Below, one piece after another: positions 46,427 through 58,240 of a stretch of DNA of 64,000 nucleotides (position 1 is its first letter; every line of letters starts with the position of its first letter). Made by a program: the position numbers and the translations under genes. The DNA comes from Hemicentrotus pulcherrimus. Taxonomy: Eukaryota > Echinodermata > Echinoidea > Camarodonta > Strongylocentrotidae. Location of the stretch: the NCBI GenBank assembly GCA_003118195.1, contig BEXV01000297.1:101700-165699 (forward strand). The letters are read 5' to 3'. The notes beneath the pieces were generated by a model, which saw only the letters and a program-made list of their open reading frames with translations, made no database searches and had not been told where the DNA came from.

Positions 46427-47025
46427 TTGTTCTTCAATTATTTTTATTAAACCATTTAAAATCAAAATCAGTATACAAATCATGCATGTATCAAAGTAAT
46501 TGATACAGTGTAAATGGTCAGGGTGCCCAATACATGAAGAAATATAAACAAAACATGAGATACAAAACAAACTTAGTTTTATAAAAACATGAAAACATTA
46601 AGCACTAAATATACAGGTAAAGGGAAATATGAAAAGGTGAAATAAGAAAACGTAGGGAGGAGAGATGAAATTACACGTTTATTTATTGAACTTTTGAGTT
46701 TGGTTATAAATGAAGTAACATTAGTGCTGGAAATTAAATCAGAAGGGAGGGAATTCGATATTCGAGGACCAGCAGATTTAAATGCAATAAGAGTTGACAG
46801 AGTGCTAATTGTAAATGTAATTTAGGGTGGGAACGGGTATTATAATTATAATTATAATTATATTATAATCTTTATTAAACTGAAATTAAATTATTATATC
46901 AAGAGGTGCTTAATCATGTTTCATGCATGTAATACACCAGGATCGCAATTTGGATGTTATGAATATCAAACATTGTCATTGTGTTTAACCTTGCAAATGA
47001 TTAATGGGCGTGACGGAGCTAAGTA
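46427..47025 (-). mobile_element. 5'-truncated LINE, copy 2
   Basis: Co-linear with 29,171-29,810 over nearly its whole length, including GGGAGGAGAGATGAAATTAC, the ATTATAATTATA array and TGGGCGTGACGGAGCT. The C-terminal reverse-transcriptase remnant is visible on the minus strand (TLIAFKSAGPRISNSLPSD, with the usual Trp of IWN lost). It breaks off at about 47,022, well short of copy 1. It also lacks one arm and the loop of the 3' UTR hairpin. Its 3' end directly adjoins the minisatellite. Confidence 0.85.
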
Positions 47026-47100
47026 AGCAATAATAATGATCATATCAACTAATCATGCTGACAGAGTACTCCAATGTGGTCATTGTAAATGGCGATAATA

Positions 47101-47187
47101 GTGGTGGTGGTGGTGGTGGTGGTGATGGTGGTGGTGGTGGTGGTGGTGGTGGTGGTGGTGATGGTGGTGGTGGTGATGATGATGATA
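47101..47187. repeat. (GGT)n microsatellite
   Basis: Trinucleotide GGT repeats with a few GAT interruptions, ending in (GAT)n. Confidence 0.95.
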
Positions 47188-47189
47188 GT

Positions 47190-50100
47190 GCCGTTCATGC
47201 TGATGGGGGGCATTGGTTAAGAAATTGACTAACAACAATGCTCGCGTTGGAGTTTTTTAAATTTTTGTTCGTCAACGAAGATGTTATTATCGCGTTAGTT
47301 GTTATTGTAGGGTCAATTTATTAGAATACGGTGGTGTTCATTGTGATTATATCAGTTGTACGAATTATGCTCCCATAACCATGACAACAATAATCCTCTA
47401 CTTTCAATACCCTACATGAAATAAATTTCTAACTTCAGCCCTGGAACTATCATGACTACACCTAACCTTACCCCTTACTCTATGAAACTAGCCCCCGAAA
47501 AGACGCATGACAACCTTACCCTATAACGCTTTAGTTTTTTCGAAATAATGCCCGACACAATTGTTACAAGAGCAAATTTCGGATCACCGATGTTTTTTTT
47601 TTAAATAGACATTCATGTGAAGACAAATTTAAAATATCGCCTGCTTTGAGCCAGAACGGCGTTCAAAAAATGCTATGCTCAGGTCTATAAGAATGAAGCA
47701 CTTCTGGTTTCAAACAGACGATATCAATGATTTAGAGAATCTGAACCAAACAGCAGTTGAAGGAAATGAACATGTTGAAAAGAAAACACGAGAGAGCAGA
47801 AAAAAAAAACTACGAAAGAGAGTTTCTTTTGACCTTTGAAACAAGTTCGATCAGTAAGAGTTCATTAAAACTCATCGCAAACACAGGCAACCTCTCTCCG
47901 ATTCAAGGCTTCAAGATGGGGAATCGTCATCGCTAGCAGCTAAAACAAAAACTGACAAAGCAAATTTTCATATTACTGCTTTCGAAACTCTGCGCCAAAT
48001 TGAAATAATGGCAACCGGTTTATTTTGCTCAGACGATTTGAAGATTGGTCGGGAGACGGACGCGTATGTCGTTATCTTAACGCGCCCAATTTTATATCGA
48101 GCGTCTTTGGAAGATAAAGAGAATAAAAAAAGCTTCTGTTTTGCTGGATTTGTAGATGGGGAAAGACGGCTCTTCACAAATTAGACAATACTTTGCACTT
48201 TTCTGACTCTTGAGTGAAACAAAAACCAAGCGAGCATTGACCTGAGAGGTCGATGAGAGTGCATATATTTTGTCATTGTTACCGACTGAGAGGGGCTTTA
48301 GATATCATCCCGAACAACTGTCAACCAGTTTCAAGTTTTGAAGTTGAAGCAAACTACTCCAGCCGATTGCGATTGTCAAAAACGACATAAAATAAAAAGA
48401 CAATATATATAATTCTTCATTTAAGAACACAGTACAGAAATCGCCGTACTATTCACAATGAGTTCAATTCTTAAGCAACAGACAGCTGCCCATACGCCAT
48501 CGTGTAGCTAATTGGAAGGCAACTAGAAAATAAAATAAGGTCACCATTAAAATATAAATGAAAAGGTTTCGTTAAGTTCCGCTAACTTAAACCACCCTCA
48601 AAATTGAAACCCTTATTACCCATACACTAAAAAGTGGGTTTTTCGTGATAAAAATAAGAAGACTTGATTTAGACCCATACCTTACATCCCAGGCTGAAAC
48701 CAGTTCTGTCATAAACATGACAACGTCCTTTATTATAATTTCAAATCTATTATTTTCACGATATTCTGTCGAAATTTAAAATGTCGGGAGATTGTGAACT
48801 CGAATTCGTTCCCGTATCATTCTACCCTTTATCATTTCTTTATCATTTTTTCGATTCAGCTTTTGGTTTATGTCTGAAAGAAACATGAAACATGAATTAA
48901 ATCACACAATTTGTAACGTCATTGATTTGGCCTACACTGACAGCTATGATATCCATCAAAAAATTCATATTAATCTTCAGAACGCCATTAGTCAAAGTTT
49001 GGGAGCGAACAAATTCGATTTATTTATTTTTTTCGTTGAAAAGTGCAAAGTAATCTGCTAATGGCTAGCAATTTTCAGCTTCAATTATCAATCTCTGTTT
49101 TTCTATTATAAACTTCGCTCTCAATATTGGAGAGAAATACTTTTGCTAAGACTAAGATGTAAAGGTATGCTATCACAATATACATTGGACTGATTTGGAG
49201 ATATGTCTTGAACAAGCATCAATCACATTTCTTGCTCATGTGATCAGGGTGAAGCAAGTGTACCCATAATCTCTTGAATTCAAGCAGTCGATGACCACAA
49301 AAACAACACAAACAAGTTTGCATCATCATCGGCCATATTGCTACACATTTCTCAATTTTTATTTCGGGCGATCATTTCTAAATGTCTCTCTTGATTTCTT
49401 GGAAGTTTGGATAGGAACATTTGTATACGTTTATAATCTTTTCAATTTTTATTCAAAATAGTAAAAAGATGTCTATTAGAAATACTGACATGATTGGTAC
49501 TTATTTCACTAACGAGAGTTTAAAGGTACTTTAAACAAACTAAAGTATTGTTTGTGTGCTGATAAATATGTGTCGACATATTTGAAATGTACCTACGAAC
49601 GTATCGAAAAAAACAAGATAACTTTGATACTAGATGACTCATCATTTTCACTGAAGCTCAAATAACATGTTCATGTATTCATTCTTGCCTGAAGTCAATA
49701 TCATACTCCAGTCATACTGACGAGACCAATACCAGATCAATTGAGACTGTGTCTGTGATCCGTTGGTTTGAAGTCGGTTCGTTGGTGTGACTCGGGTATT
49801 GTGTCCTGTTATACACTTTTCATTTCTTCATCGATTGGTCATTCCAAGTTATTTCAAATGGTAAAGTGTTTTAGATAGTCCCTTCCAACTTGGCGAAAAA
49901 TTAATTTCTAAACATAGTTGTTCATAATGAAAGCCTATAACAGGGTCAGTTATTACCACGTTGTTTCATCCTACTACACAATACGTTTTGCCATACTGAT
50001 ATGATAAGTCAAACCAAGAAGTTCTTGGTCAAACCAATAATGACATTTTCTATCGTGTCTAATACATTTAAACCTCTGTTTTTCACTGTATGGTTATATC

Positions 50101-52435
50101 TTGTAGCCATGGCTATTGGAGGTATACTAAATTAAAATTGGCATTATAATCGACAATCCACTCACATGTTTACCTTTCTTATTCATTTAATTTGCTTTGG
50201 CCAGAAAACTAATATTAATGGAACACCGAGATTTCATTTCTCTCAATAGAATTCAAATTGAAAATCTAATTCAGAACTTAACAATACTTATCAAATTCTT
50301 TTAAAAATATTAAAATATAAAAACTCTAGTCTTTCATTTGATAGAAATCATCACAGTATTCTTATTCTAATTTACGCAGATTTTCGCTTTGATTAGGCCC
50401 TATCCATATTAATTAGGTTAGAAGCTAACTTCACTAGTCCAAGGGCTGATATCTAGTGAATCTAAGTCCGTAGGTAATTCGTTTTCTTTTCGGCATCCTT
50501 GTGTAGTTACTGATAGTTCTCGTTTCATTATTTTCTAGGTTAAAGGTACTATGTACCATTTGCAGCCCCAACATCATTGAAGGATAATACTTAAATAGAA
50601 CTTCCCTCGAAACAAAAGGGCTTGAAAATTTCTTCAAGTGGGAAAATAACGACAAGTTTTACTTTCTAGACTTAACTGTCTGACACTATTGAGGGACTAA
50701 CTGACTTATTTTTTTTTTCTTTGGTAATAACATACATAAAATGAGCTGTACAGTGAAGTCTAGCAAGTAAACGGGTTTCCTTGCATAATTTAAATGTCAC
50801 GACATTGCTACTGTTTAAATTTCACAGAAAAGATATACATTACATGTTCATAATTCCTGCAAAGTTCTACAGAATTTGAGGTTGGCTACAAATGGGACCA
50901 TGTCTTTAACGCTCACTTCATATCATGAGAGTGAGGGTAGTGGACACGTCGCGTCAGATATGGGCACTTTCGAGTTTAGGCAACATTGTTATGACATATT
51001 TGTATTAATGAAGACAATTTTAACAATACTATTTGGATATTTTAAGGGGGTGATTCAAAGATCTTCTTAACCCCTTGCCGGCAAATCACAATCTGGGTAC
51101 TTCAATTTGTGATACATTCGAATATCCGCAAATGGCCCTTCTTTTCGCTTGGTGGGGATATTTTGGCCAGTTGGTCTTTATTCCTAGATCCCTTCTCATT
51201 CAAAATGCTTTAGAAATACTTCGGGGTAAAAATTTATATCGCAACACATTTTCGATTGAATTTGAATCAGTTACAAAACATCTGAATTACATTACGTTTT
51301 AATGTATTACTTAAAACAGTTAAACTATTTTTCTTCTCTTGTCTATCTCGTTCTCCATTCTTCATCTTGTCAATGCTTAGTTTCTCTCTCACTGATAATG
51401 TGCAATTTAACAAAAAAATATTTACAAATTGAGAATAAATTTTACAACATTTATATCCCCAACAGATAGTCTTTTGTTTTCTCTCTCTAGCCGTTTTTAA
51501 TAATATGGATATATCCTTTTTCCTTGCCTCCATATCTCCATGTCTCCCTTCCTGTTCTAATTATGCTCGGACCCTCTCGCTTTCCTCCTTCTTTTCTTCA
51601 TCTCTTTCATTCTTCTTCCTCCGTGTCCTTTTCTTCTCCACCTCTACAATCCCGTCATCCATTGGGAGTGGAGTTCGATCCTCACCCATTGAAGGGTAGT
51701 GAAGGCCAATAGAAAACCCCATCTCATGGTAATCGAGAAAACACCACACTATAATTAGATGGAGGAAACTCATAACCAAGCATTGTGATGAGACAAGCGA
51801 GACATCCCTATAATATATCTTCGTTTCCATCTGGCAGCAAGCATAGTCGCATTATTTAACTAAGTCGTCAATTTTGGAGATTGAGAGGGGCCTCGCGTAA
51901 CAAAATGAGAGAAGAATGATTTCGATATGCCACTGGGCAATTTGTGGTATAAATGGAGTTTGATTTTGTCTCATCTTTCTTATAGCGCAGTGCGTGTGGT
52001 TTGGACAAGTAAGACTGGCAGCTGTCATAGACCTTGGAGATAGATCACTTGCCCATCTTTGAATATTGCGAGGCAGAAAGTTGGAAAAAGAAATGCCATC
52101 AAAAATTCTCATTTCCAATTTCAATAAGCAATATAAGCTCAAAATATACTTGAGTAAAGAATTTGGCTGAGAAAATCACCAATTGTGTATGTTTTACGTG
52201 ATTGAATAACCATCTAATTTTGAATATACATTATAAATACAAAGAGTGCAGCCCAGATTGATATTTCAGTCTTTGAACAGAGGGGGAGTAGAGTAGAGAA
52301 AGAGACAGAGAAAAAGAGAGACATGGAGAAAAACGCGAACTTCTTTTGGTTTTTAAATCATAGACAACAAGAAATCCGAGATAAGAGCAAAAACTCAATA
52401 TTCAAACGCCCCTAAAAAAAGCAACATCATTTCAC
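47190..52435. other. Long non-coding stretch, no recognised gene
   Basis: AT-rich. Frames at 47,968-48,177, 50,876-51,302 and 51,561-52,142 are under 100 codons, have no domain and in part overlap on opposite strands. A CT-rich patch lies at 51,525-51,660. Confidence 0.5.
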
Positions 52436-52440
52436 CTCTC

Positions 52441-52552
52441 CCCCCCCCTTCGCTCTCTCTTTCTCTCTCTCTCTCTCTTTCTTTCCCTCTCTCTCTTTCT
52501 CTCTATCTCTATCCCTCTCTTTTCTTTCTCTCCCCCTCTCTCGCTCTTTCTA
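52441..52552. repeat. Pyrimidine tract
   Basis: A C-run, then CT-rich sequence for about 110 bp. Confidence 0.9.
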
Positions 52553-52748
52553 GCATTTATGTTTTTATGTATATGAATACATCAACTTTGTATTAAAAAA
52601 AGTCTAAATTGAATCCGACCTTACACGAACTATATACAACACGTTTGATCATAAGTATTTGAAACAAACAGCAAAAATTGCCCGACCAAGTAAAGGGAAA
52701 AACATGAAATATTACCAAATCAAGGTTAGCCTGAAGGCCCAGATAGAC

Positions 52749-52970
52749 ACAAGAGGTCTTGTTTGTGAATCTTTTAAGAAGGGCAGGTTAATGTACACTC
52801 AGCCGCGAACGAGGAGGAGCAAGCGGGAAGATGCGATGTTTATGCCCGGACGCCTCGGCGGCGGCGAAGGTCTTGCTCTGTGCGATCGACCATCTACCAT
52901 TCAAGCTGCTGAAAGCACGTTCATAATCTTATATGCAGTGACACATCAAATACCCAGTATACTATTCTAG
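52749..52970 (+). CDS. Candidate exon with a basic, GC-rich core
   Basis: Part of a 103-codon open frame. The segment 52,780-52,905 is strikingly GC-rich against AT-rich flanks and encodes a basic stretch (RTRRSKRED, then MFMPGRLGGGEGLALCDR). The opposite strand has stops here, so any coding would be on plus. Frame closes with TAG at about 52,968. No acceptor stood out and no family was recognised. Confidence 0.2.
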   Translation, partial: TRGLVCESFKKGRLMYTQPRTRRSKREDAMFMPGRLGGGEGLALCDRPSTIQAAESTFIILYAVTHQIPSILF

Positions 52971-52974
52971 TGTC

Positions 52975-53510
52975 ATGAGGTGTATCGAGATATATCGTGA
53001 ATTTGCTTTTTTCCAATGCAACGCCATAATTAAATGAAAAAAATAATTCAAAACCATTATGTTAATAATGATTTCTTCTCTATACCGTTTATACCATGAC
53101 GAGATGACAGTTGTATCAGTTTAGTTTTTCTCAAACTACGCCTTCTGTCATTGACATACTTATACATCATCTTCTATTAATCTTTCTCCCTTTGATTTGC
53201 TTTTTTCTAGAACAGATGAATAAGAACATTTATTTCCCTCTTTCTCCTCTTCCACAAGCAGTCGCCGGGCCTTTCAAGCAATACGCCTATCACATATCCG
53301 TGCGTCCATTCATTCATTTATTATTCATTCACTTACTATTCAACCTTCATCCTTCATACTCGAATGAAGCCAACACGCCTTTAAAACTTTCATGCAGATC
53401 ACTGTTACAGTATTTCCAAAGCTGCATTTCATGATTTTGATGAAATATCTCTTTACCTTGCCGTTTTATATATCTTTTTTTTGTTGTATATATTCAAACT
53501 GTATTATCTC
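52975..53510. other. Non-coding spacer
   Basis: A 107-codon plus frame at 53,111-53,434 is rich in Leu, Ile, Phe and His with no domain. Nothing else seen. Confidence 0.4.
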
Positions 53511-53512
53511 TA

Positions 53513-54031
53513 AAGGAGAAGTCCAGTCTGATTTCAAGTTAGGTTTAATAAAAGCAAAATAATGAGAGGAACAAGTTCGAGCAAATTCCGATCTAAAATA
53601 AGAAAGTTGTGAATTTCTGAAGTTGCAATCAATTAAACACACATTAGCAGCTCCGTGACATATCTTGTGATATCCCTCACATTTGCCCTATACTAAAAAA
53701 AAAGCAGAAACGCCACTTTCTCTGAAGAAATTTTCAATCATACATGCATCCTTAATTCAATAATTGCAAACATGTTTCTAAATAATCTCTGTATAGAACA
53801 AATCTATTCCGTCATCAATAACTAAGAAAATGAAAGTTAATGCATTTCTGTACAGAGCAAATTAGAGAGGACCTCGCAAAATACGTAATTCCTGTCGATT
53901 CGTGATTCACTGATGACAACTACACAAATTCATAACTTTCTTACTTTCAATCGGATTTTGCTCAAACTTTGACTAACCTGTTCCTCTCATTTATCTACTT
54001 CAATTAGAATCATCACGGTGGACTTCGCCTT
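53513..54031. mobile_element. 519-bp MITE with long terminal inverted repeats
   Basis: The ends are AAGGAGAAGTCCA and, inverted, AAGGCGAAGTCCA, with TA directly outside each (53,511-53,512 and 54,032-54,033). The inverted similarity extends inward for about 170 bp: ATGAGAGGAACA, GAGCAAA(T/A)TCCGAT, TAAGAAAGTT(G/A)TGAATTT and GTAGTT-like blocks recur in order from both ends. No coding capacity. A second, interrupted copy lies at 57,350-58,240. Confidence 0.85.
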
Positions 54032-54034
54032 TAA

Positions 54035-54480
54035 GAAGACACTAAATTTAAGCGTTTCATGGCATTCATTCTTATTTACAACAATACTAAATCAAGTTAT
54101 GCCCATCGAGCATAAGTGGAAGAGAAATATTTCCATGGGGATTTTTTTTATGAATTCTCCAGGAAACTATATCCATGATCATGGTTTTTGAAAGACTTAG
54201 ACGGTTTTGACCTAGACCTAGCTGGCAGGCTCACTCCTAAAAAGGTTTATTGATACTCCTATTATTATACTGCTCACTTTCCTGGCTTCATTCAGTCATT
54301 GGATATATGACATTCCCCATACTGTTCGTCACTCTAATTATATCATGGATTTCTGTTCGGAGTCACCCAAAACCACCGTGCCTTGATACAAGGCTTCATA
54401 GCATCATACAACAAAAGACCAACAGAGACGAAGGTAACATGAGATGGCGCCCTACACAAAACACACTCAACAAAAAAACA
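54035..54480. other. Non-coding spacer
   Basis: An open plus frame (54,250-54,597) begins with a hydrophobic stretch but runs into the GA microsatellite, and no domain was recognised. Confidence 0.4.
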
Positions 54481-54503
54481 CAGACAGAGAGAGAAACAGA
54501 GAA

Positions 54504-54569
<66 letters not shown>
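54481..54569. repeat. (GA)n and (GACA)n microsatellite
   Basis: GA dinucleotides, a CAGA/GACA block (54,518-54,537), then pure GA. Confidence 0.95.
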
Positions 54570-54571
<2 letters not shown>

Positions 54572-54574
54572 ATG

Positions 54575-55350
54575 TTAGTCTGGGTATAGAAAGATAGAGA
54601 AAGGAAAGAAGAAAAGACCGCCAAGATTTCCGCCAGAAATTCGATCTGCTGTCTCACAAGGCAGGCGACACGCAACACAAAAACTACGCCAACTCAAATC
54701 TGACTAAGTCGCGTTGATTTCTGAGCGACTGGGTAACAAATTGCTACCGGGCAGACTTGGCCATGGAGAAGGGGGAAACAGAAGACCCGACACGACTATT
54801 GTCAAAGAATTTACCACAAAGAAGTCAAGAAAAAACGCCTTGCCCCCCTAAAATGCGACATTTTTTGTTTTCTTGGGTAGTAATATCACCAAAAAGGGAG
54901 AAAAGGGAATGTGATCACCCTTCTCTCTCTCCTTCCTTTCTTTTGGTAAGACTCCGTCTGATATAATGGCGGGTAGAAGGCGTGCTGGTCTACGACTGGC
55001 GACAGAATGACGTTGATTCTATTCTAGGTTAGGCGCCAGGGTGAGAGAATGAAAGAGAGTTGACTGGTTTGGTTATGTTCCATTCCTCTTAGCAACAAAA
55101 AATAAATAAACATTAAGGAATATGAGGAACGTGATGGAAGGGAGTGGGGAAGGGGGTTGGGGGAGGGGGGTCAAGACCATTGGACTGAACCTCTTAACGT
55201 TGACATCATTGCGTGTCACTAAAACTAACTCGATTAAGATAGGGCAAGGCCACTACAGCTTGCTTTTATGGTTAAAATACCACGCTAAAGTTGATGTACT
55301 AGACAACTTTAATTGCGTCGTTATGTTCAATACAAGTCAGTACAAAATTC
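54575..55350. other. Non-coding, no recognised gene
   Basis: Mixed composition. A G-rich patch at 55,138-55,170 is the only notable feature. Confidence 0.4.
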
Positions 55351-55352
55351 GT

Positions 55353-55373
55353 TGTGTGTGTGTGTGTGTGTGT
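55353..55373. repeat. (GT)n microsatellite
   Basis: About 21 bp of GT dinucleotides, at the 3' side of the minus-strand SINE. Confidence 0.95.
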
Positions 55374-55419
55374 ATTTTGGGTTTTTACAGACGTGTATCA
55401 ATCAGATATGATTATTTAA

Positions 55420-55549
55420 GTCTGGGGACCGACTTTTAACGTCACCCTCCGAAAGACGTGACTCAGTTTCGAACCTGCGTCCTCGGCTGAATCAGTTTGT
55501 AACTTCCACCGTTAGCTGGATTACAGGCGCACGCCACTACGCCTAGTTA
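55420..55549 (-). mobile_element. 7SL-like SINE
   Basis: On the minus strand the 5' part reads GGCGTAGTGGCGTGCGCC then TGTAATCCAGCTAA. It closely resembles the 5' end of the signal-recognition-particle 7SL RNA and of the SINEs derived from it (GGCG.GGTGGCG.G.GCCTGTA.TCC.AGCTA). A box B-like GGTTCGAAAC lies at 55,466-55,476, and the 3' part ends GACGTTAAAAGTCGGTCCCC. That combination suggests a polymerase III-transcribed SINE about 130 bp long, followed by a microsatellite. Similarity to 7SL is from memory of the known RNA; convergence or a different parent RNA is possible. Confidence 0.55.
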
Positions 55550-55559
55550 GTTGTAAATT

Positions 55560-56770
55560 GGAGAGTTTTAAAAATACAGTATCGAAAGGGGAAAATAAAT
55601 AGTTAGGTTTTAATCAAAGGGATAATGACAACAACAACAAAACTTATATAATACATCTCTACATGGCTAATACATTATATATATTATATAAATCGGACTT
55701 GTATTTTAAAAAACATGTTTTGTTTTAATATTTCATATTAGTCTTTATTGTTTAAACAAACTATCTGTCTATAACATTCATTCAATCGCGAGTGAGTTTG
55801 TTCCTTGATTTATCCTTAATGATCTTAATCACGAAATGCAGCACAGTATTCATTTGTTTTATTTATTACAAAAACTTCTTCAAAGCATTAGGAATCAATG
55901 ACAATGTTTTAAGAAAAGAATACCAAGAAATCTTACAGATAATAGTGCAGAAAAGTTATGACGACGGAGATTATGATACATAGCAAAATAAGGACAGATT
56001 GAAAAAAAAAATAGGTTCATACTTATATAAGTTACACTTCAGGACAAAAGACAATCAGTAAGAGAACAGGGTAGAGAGCATTTTATATATTCTAAATAGA
56101 AGGATGGACAAAAAACATGATGTTCCCTTGCATCCACCTTTAGCAGAACCTGTTGAAGAAAAGTCTCTGGCTAAAACAAGTTTAGTATAGTTCTAAAATG
56201 AAATAGGTCAATGGAAATAAAAGAAGAGAGGAAAGCCGAACCCATTATATTCTTCAAAACACACACATAAGTCATATAATCTACAAGGCTTCAATCACTA
56301 GCTATTTGTCTCTATTCAGTACTGAACAAAGAAATGTCCTTATGTATTGAACAAGCATGAGAGAAACACAAAGATAAGAAAGAAAAAGCAGAAAAATTCT
56401 CATCAATTATTGATATCTTTGTCTCATGGACAAGGGGATTCTGAAGAGCAGCCCTCGAGAATGCAAAACCCGAATCTAATAGCAGTATCAAAAGCCAGCC
56501 TCTCTCACTCTCTACAGAAGAATTGGAGAAGAAAAACAGAGAACAGAAACAGGAGAGAGTGGGAGAAACCACTTGAAGAAAAAGAAGGAAAAAGAGAGAT
56601 TTCCATTCACGCATTAAGAGGTTTGAAAACGAGAAAACAGTTCTCGAGTGAGTAGCTTGAGGCAGTGGATTAAAAACTATCATTTTACAGACTAATCGCT
56701 GGTGATTCAATAGGAAAAGCCTTGTAACGTCATCATATCAGTGGAGAGGTTCTTCAAACTCACTGACATC
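55560..56770. other. Non-coding, no recognised gene
   Basis: AT-rich, then purine-rich from 56,340 to 56,650. A 63-codon frame at 55,792-55,983 has a charged, helix-like C-terminal half (NDNVLRKEYQEILQIIVQK) but no recognised family. Frames at 56,312-56,710 on both strands are compositional. Confidence 0.45.
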
Positions 56771-56772
56771 CC

Positions 56773-56920
56773 CATCGACATCGAAACGAGAGATGGGTAG
56801 AGGCGGATCAAGGGGTGGCAGGGATGGGGGAGGAGGNAATCTTAATCGACCATCGACATCGAAACGAGAGATGGGTAGAGGCGGATCAAGGGGTGTCATG
56901 AATGGGGGAGGGGGGCAACC
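56773..56920. repeat. 78-bp tandem duplication with an ambiguous base
   Basis: CATCGACATCGAAACGAGAG begins at 56,773 and again at 56,851 and continues identically for about 45 bp, then less closely. A single N at 56,837 lies between the copies, so a wrong assembly join is possible. Confidence 0.8.
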
Positions 56921-57349
56921 GCAATCTTAATCCTCCGTAGGATAGAAGCAGAGGGACATCGCGACATAATATCAGAAACAAATGCAACATTTTTCACTGG
57001 AGGAAGAGTAAACCCGTCTGCCCCCCCCCACCCCCTTTTTTTACGGGTTCGGAGGAAAATATCTTACAGGGGGGGGGGCAAACCTAAAAAGTAAAATTGA
57101 AACGTAATCTGACGTTAACGTATGCGTTCCTCGTACGTTGTCCTCCCGCTTTCCCCATTTAAACCTGTGTGAGAAAAGTAATCTGCCATTAGTTTACCGC
57201 TGTGTACTGTACAAAATAGATCATCTAACACAAACATAGCGATCACGTGCTTATTGTATGATTATTATGCCTTCTCCATTATTTTGTTTTCTTGTAGCAG
57301 CTTCGTTTAAAAAGTTGAGCCTTTATCGATGATATGTTCAATCAACAAT

Positions 57350-58240
57350 TAAACTGGTTTTAATAGAAGCAGAAATTGAGAGGAACAGATCAGTGCAAGT
57401 TTGAGCAAATTCGGATTAAATGTAAGAAAACTTAGAATGTTTCAAGTTGCGGTCAGTCAAACACAAATTAACAACTCTGTGACGTATCTTGAGACGTTCC
57501 TTCCATTTGTTCTGTACTAAAAAAAATGAGAAATTTATATTTTTTCTCAAAAACAAAAAAAAATCATACATGCACCCTAAATAAAATTATTGCAAACATG
57601 TTTATATACACCCCCTGTATGAAACAATTCTATATCGTCATTAAAGATAAAGGTGAGTTCTGGTAATGCGATTGAATTGTGAAAAAAAGGTGTGGAATGG
57701 ATCAGAAACAATTGATCAAGTAGCATGTAAGTATTTGTGTGCACTGCAAGGTTCTGGAGTCATCAAAATCATAATAGATTTCGCGAAGTCTTGGTAAAGT
57801 AACAAACACTGTACACAAAAAGCTATATATGGGACAACACACATGGTGTCCGGACTAGTACTACCTTGATTGCCTTGTCTTTCTATGCTCATTACTCAAC
57901 CAGTAGGCCTACACATTTTCTTCCAAAATTGTTTGGCACATGTCATTTATTTGTAATCTTGAACATTCAGTGTTTGTTTCGTTTGATTCTGTGAGATTAT
58001 TATTATTTTTTCAATCTTTAATAACTTTTTTAAAAAAATGAAAGTTTATGAAATTGTTGTATAGACTAAATTGAGAGGACCGCTCAAAATACGTCACAGT
58101 GTTGCCGACTCATGTTTCACTAGTGGCAACCTAAAAACTCATAACTTTCATATTTTTACTCGGATTTTTCGCTAAAACATTCACTGATCCTTTCTTCTTC
58201 ATTTTCTCTGCCTGTATAAAATTTTACTTAATATCAGGGT
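57350..58240. mobile_element. Second copy of the long-TIR MITE, split by an insertion
   Basis: 57,350-57,643 and 58,019-58,240 together align with 53,513-54,031: GAGAGGAACAGATC, GAGCAAATTCGGAT, CTCTGTGACGTATCTTG and TCATACATGCACCCTAA on the left; AATTGAGAGGACC, CAAAATACGTCA and ACTCATAACTTTC on the right. The outer ends are worn, so the limits are approximate. The gap between the halves is exactly the element at 57,644-58,018. Confidence 0.8.
57644..58018 (+). mobile_element. ~0.4-kb TA-flanked element nested in the MITE
   Basis: Starts AAGATAAAGGTGAGTTCTGG and ends CAATCTT, giving short inverted ends, with TA on both sides (57,642-57,643 and 58,019-58,020). Co-linear with the elements at 8,476-8,852 and, inverted, 45,055-45,449. 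The surrounding MITE sequence continues uninterrupted on both sides when this block is removed, which fixes its boundaries. No coding capacity. Confidence 0.85.

Noticed and set aside
54250..54678. Frames of 111-115 codons on both strands
   Set aside because: Both depend on the GA microsatellite for half their length.
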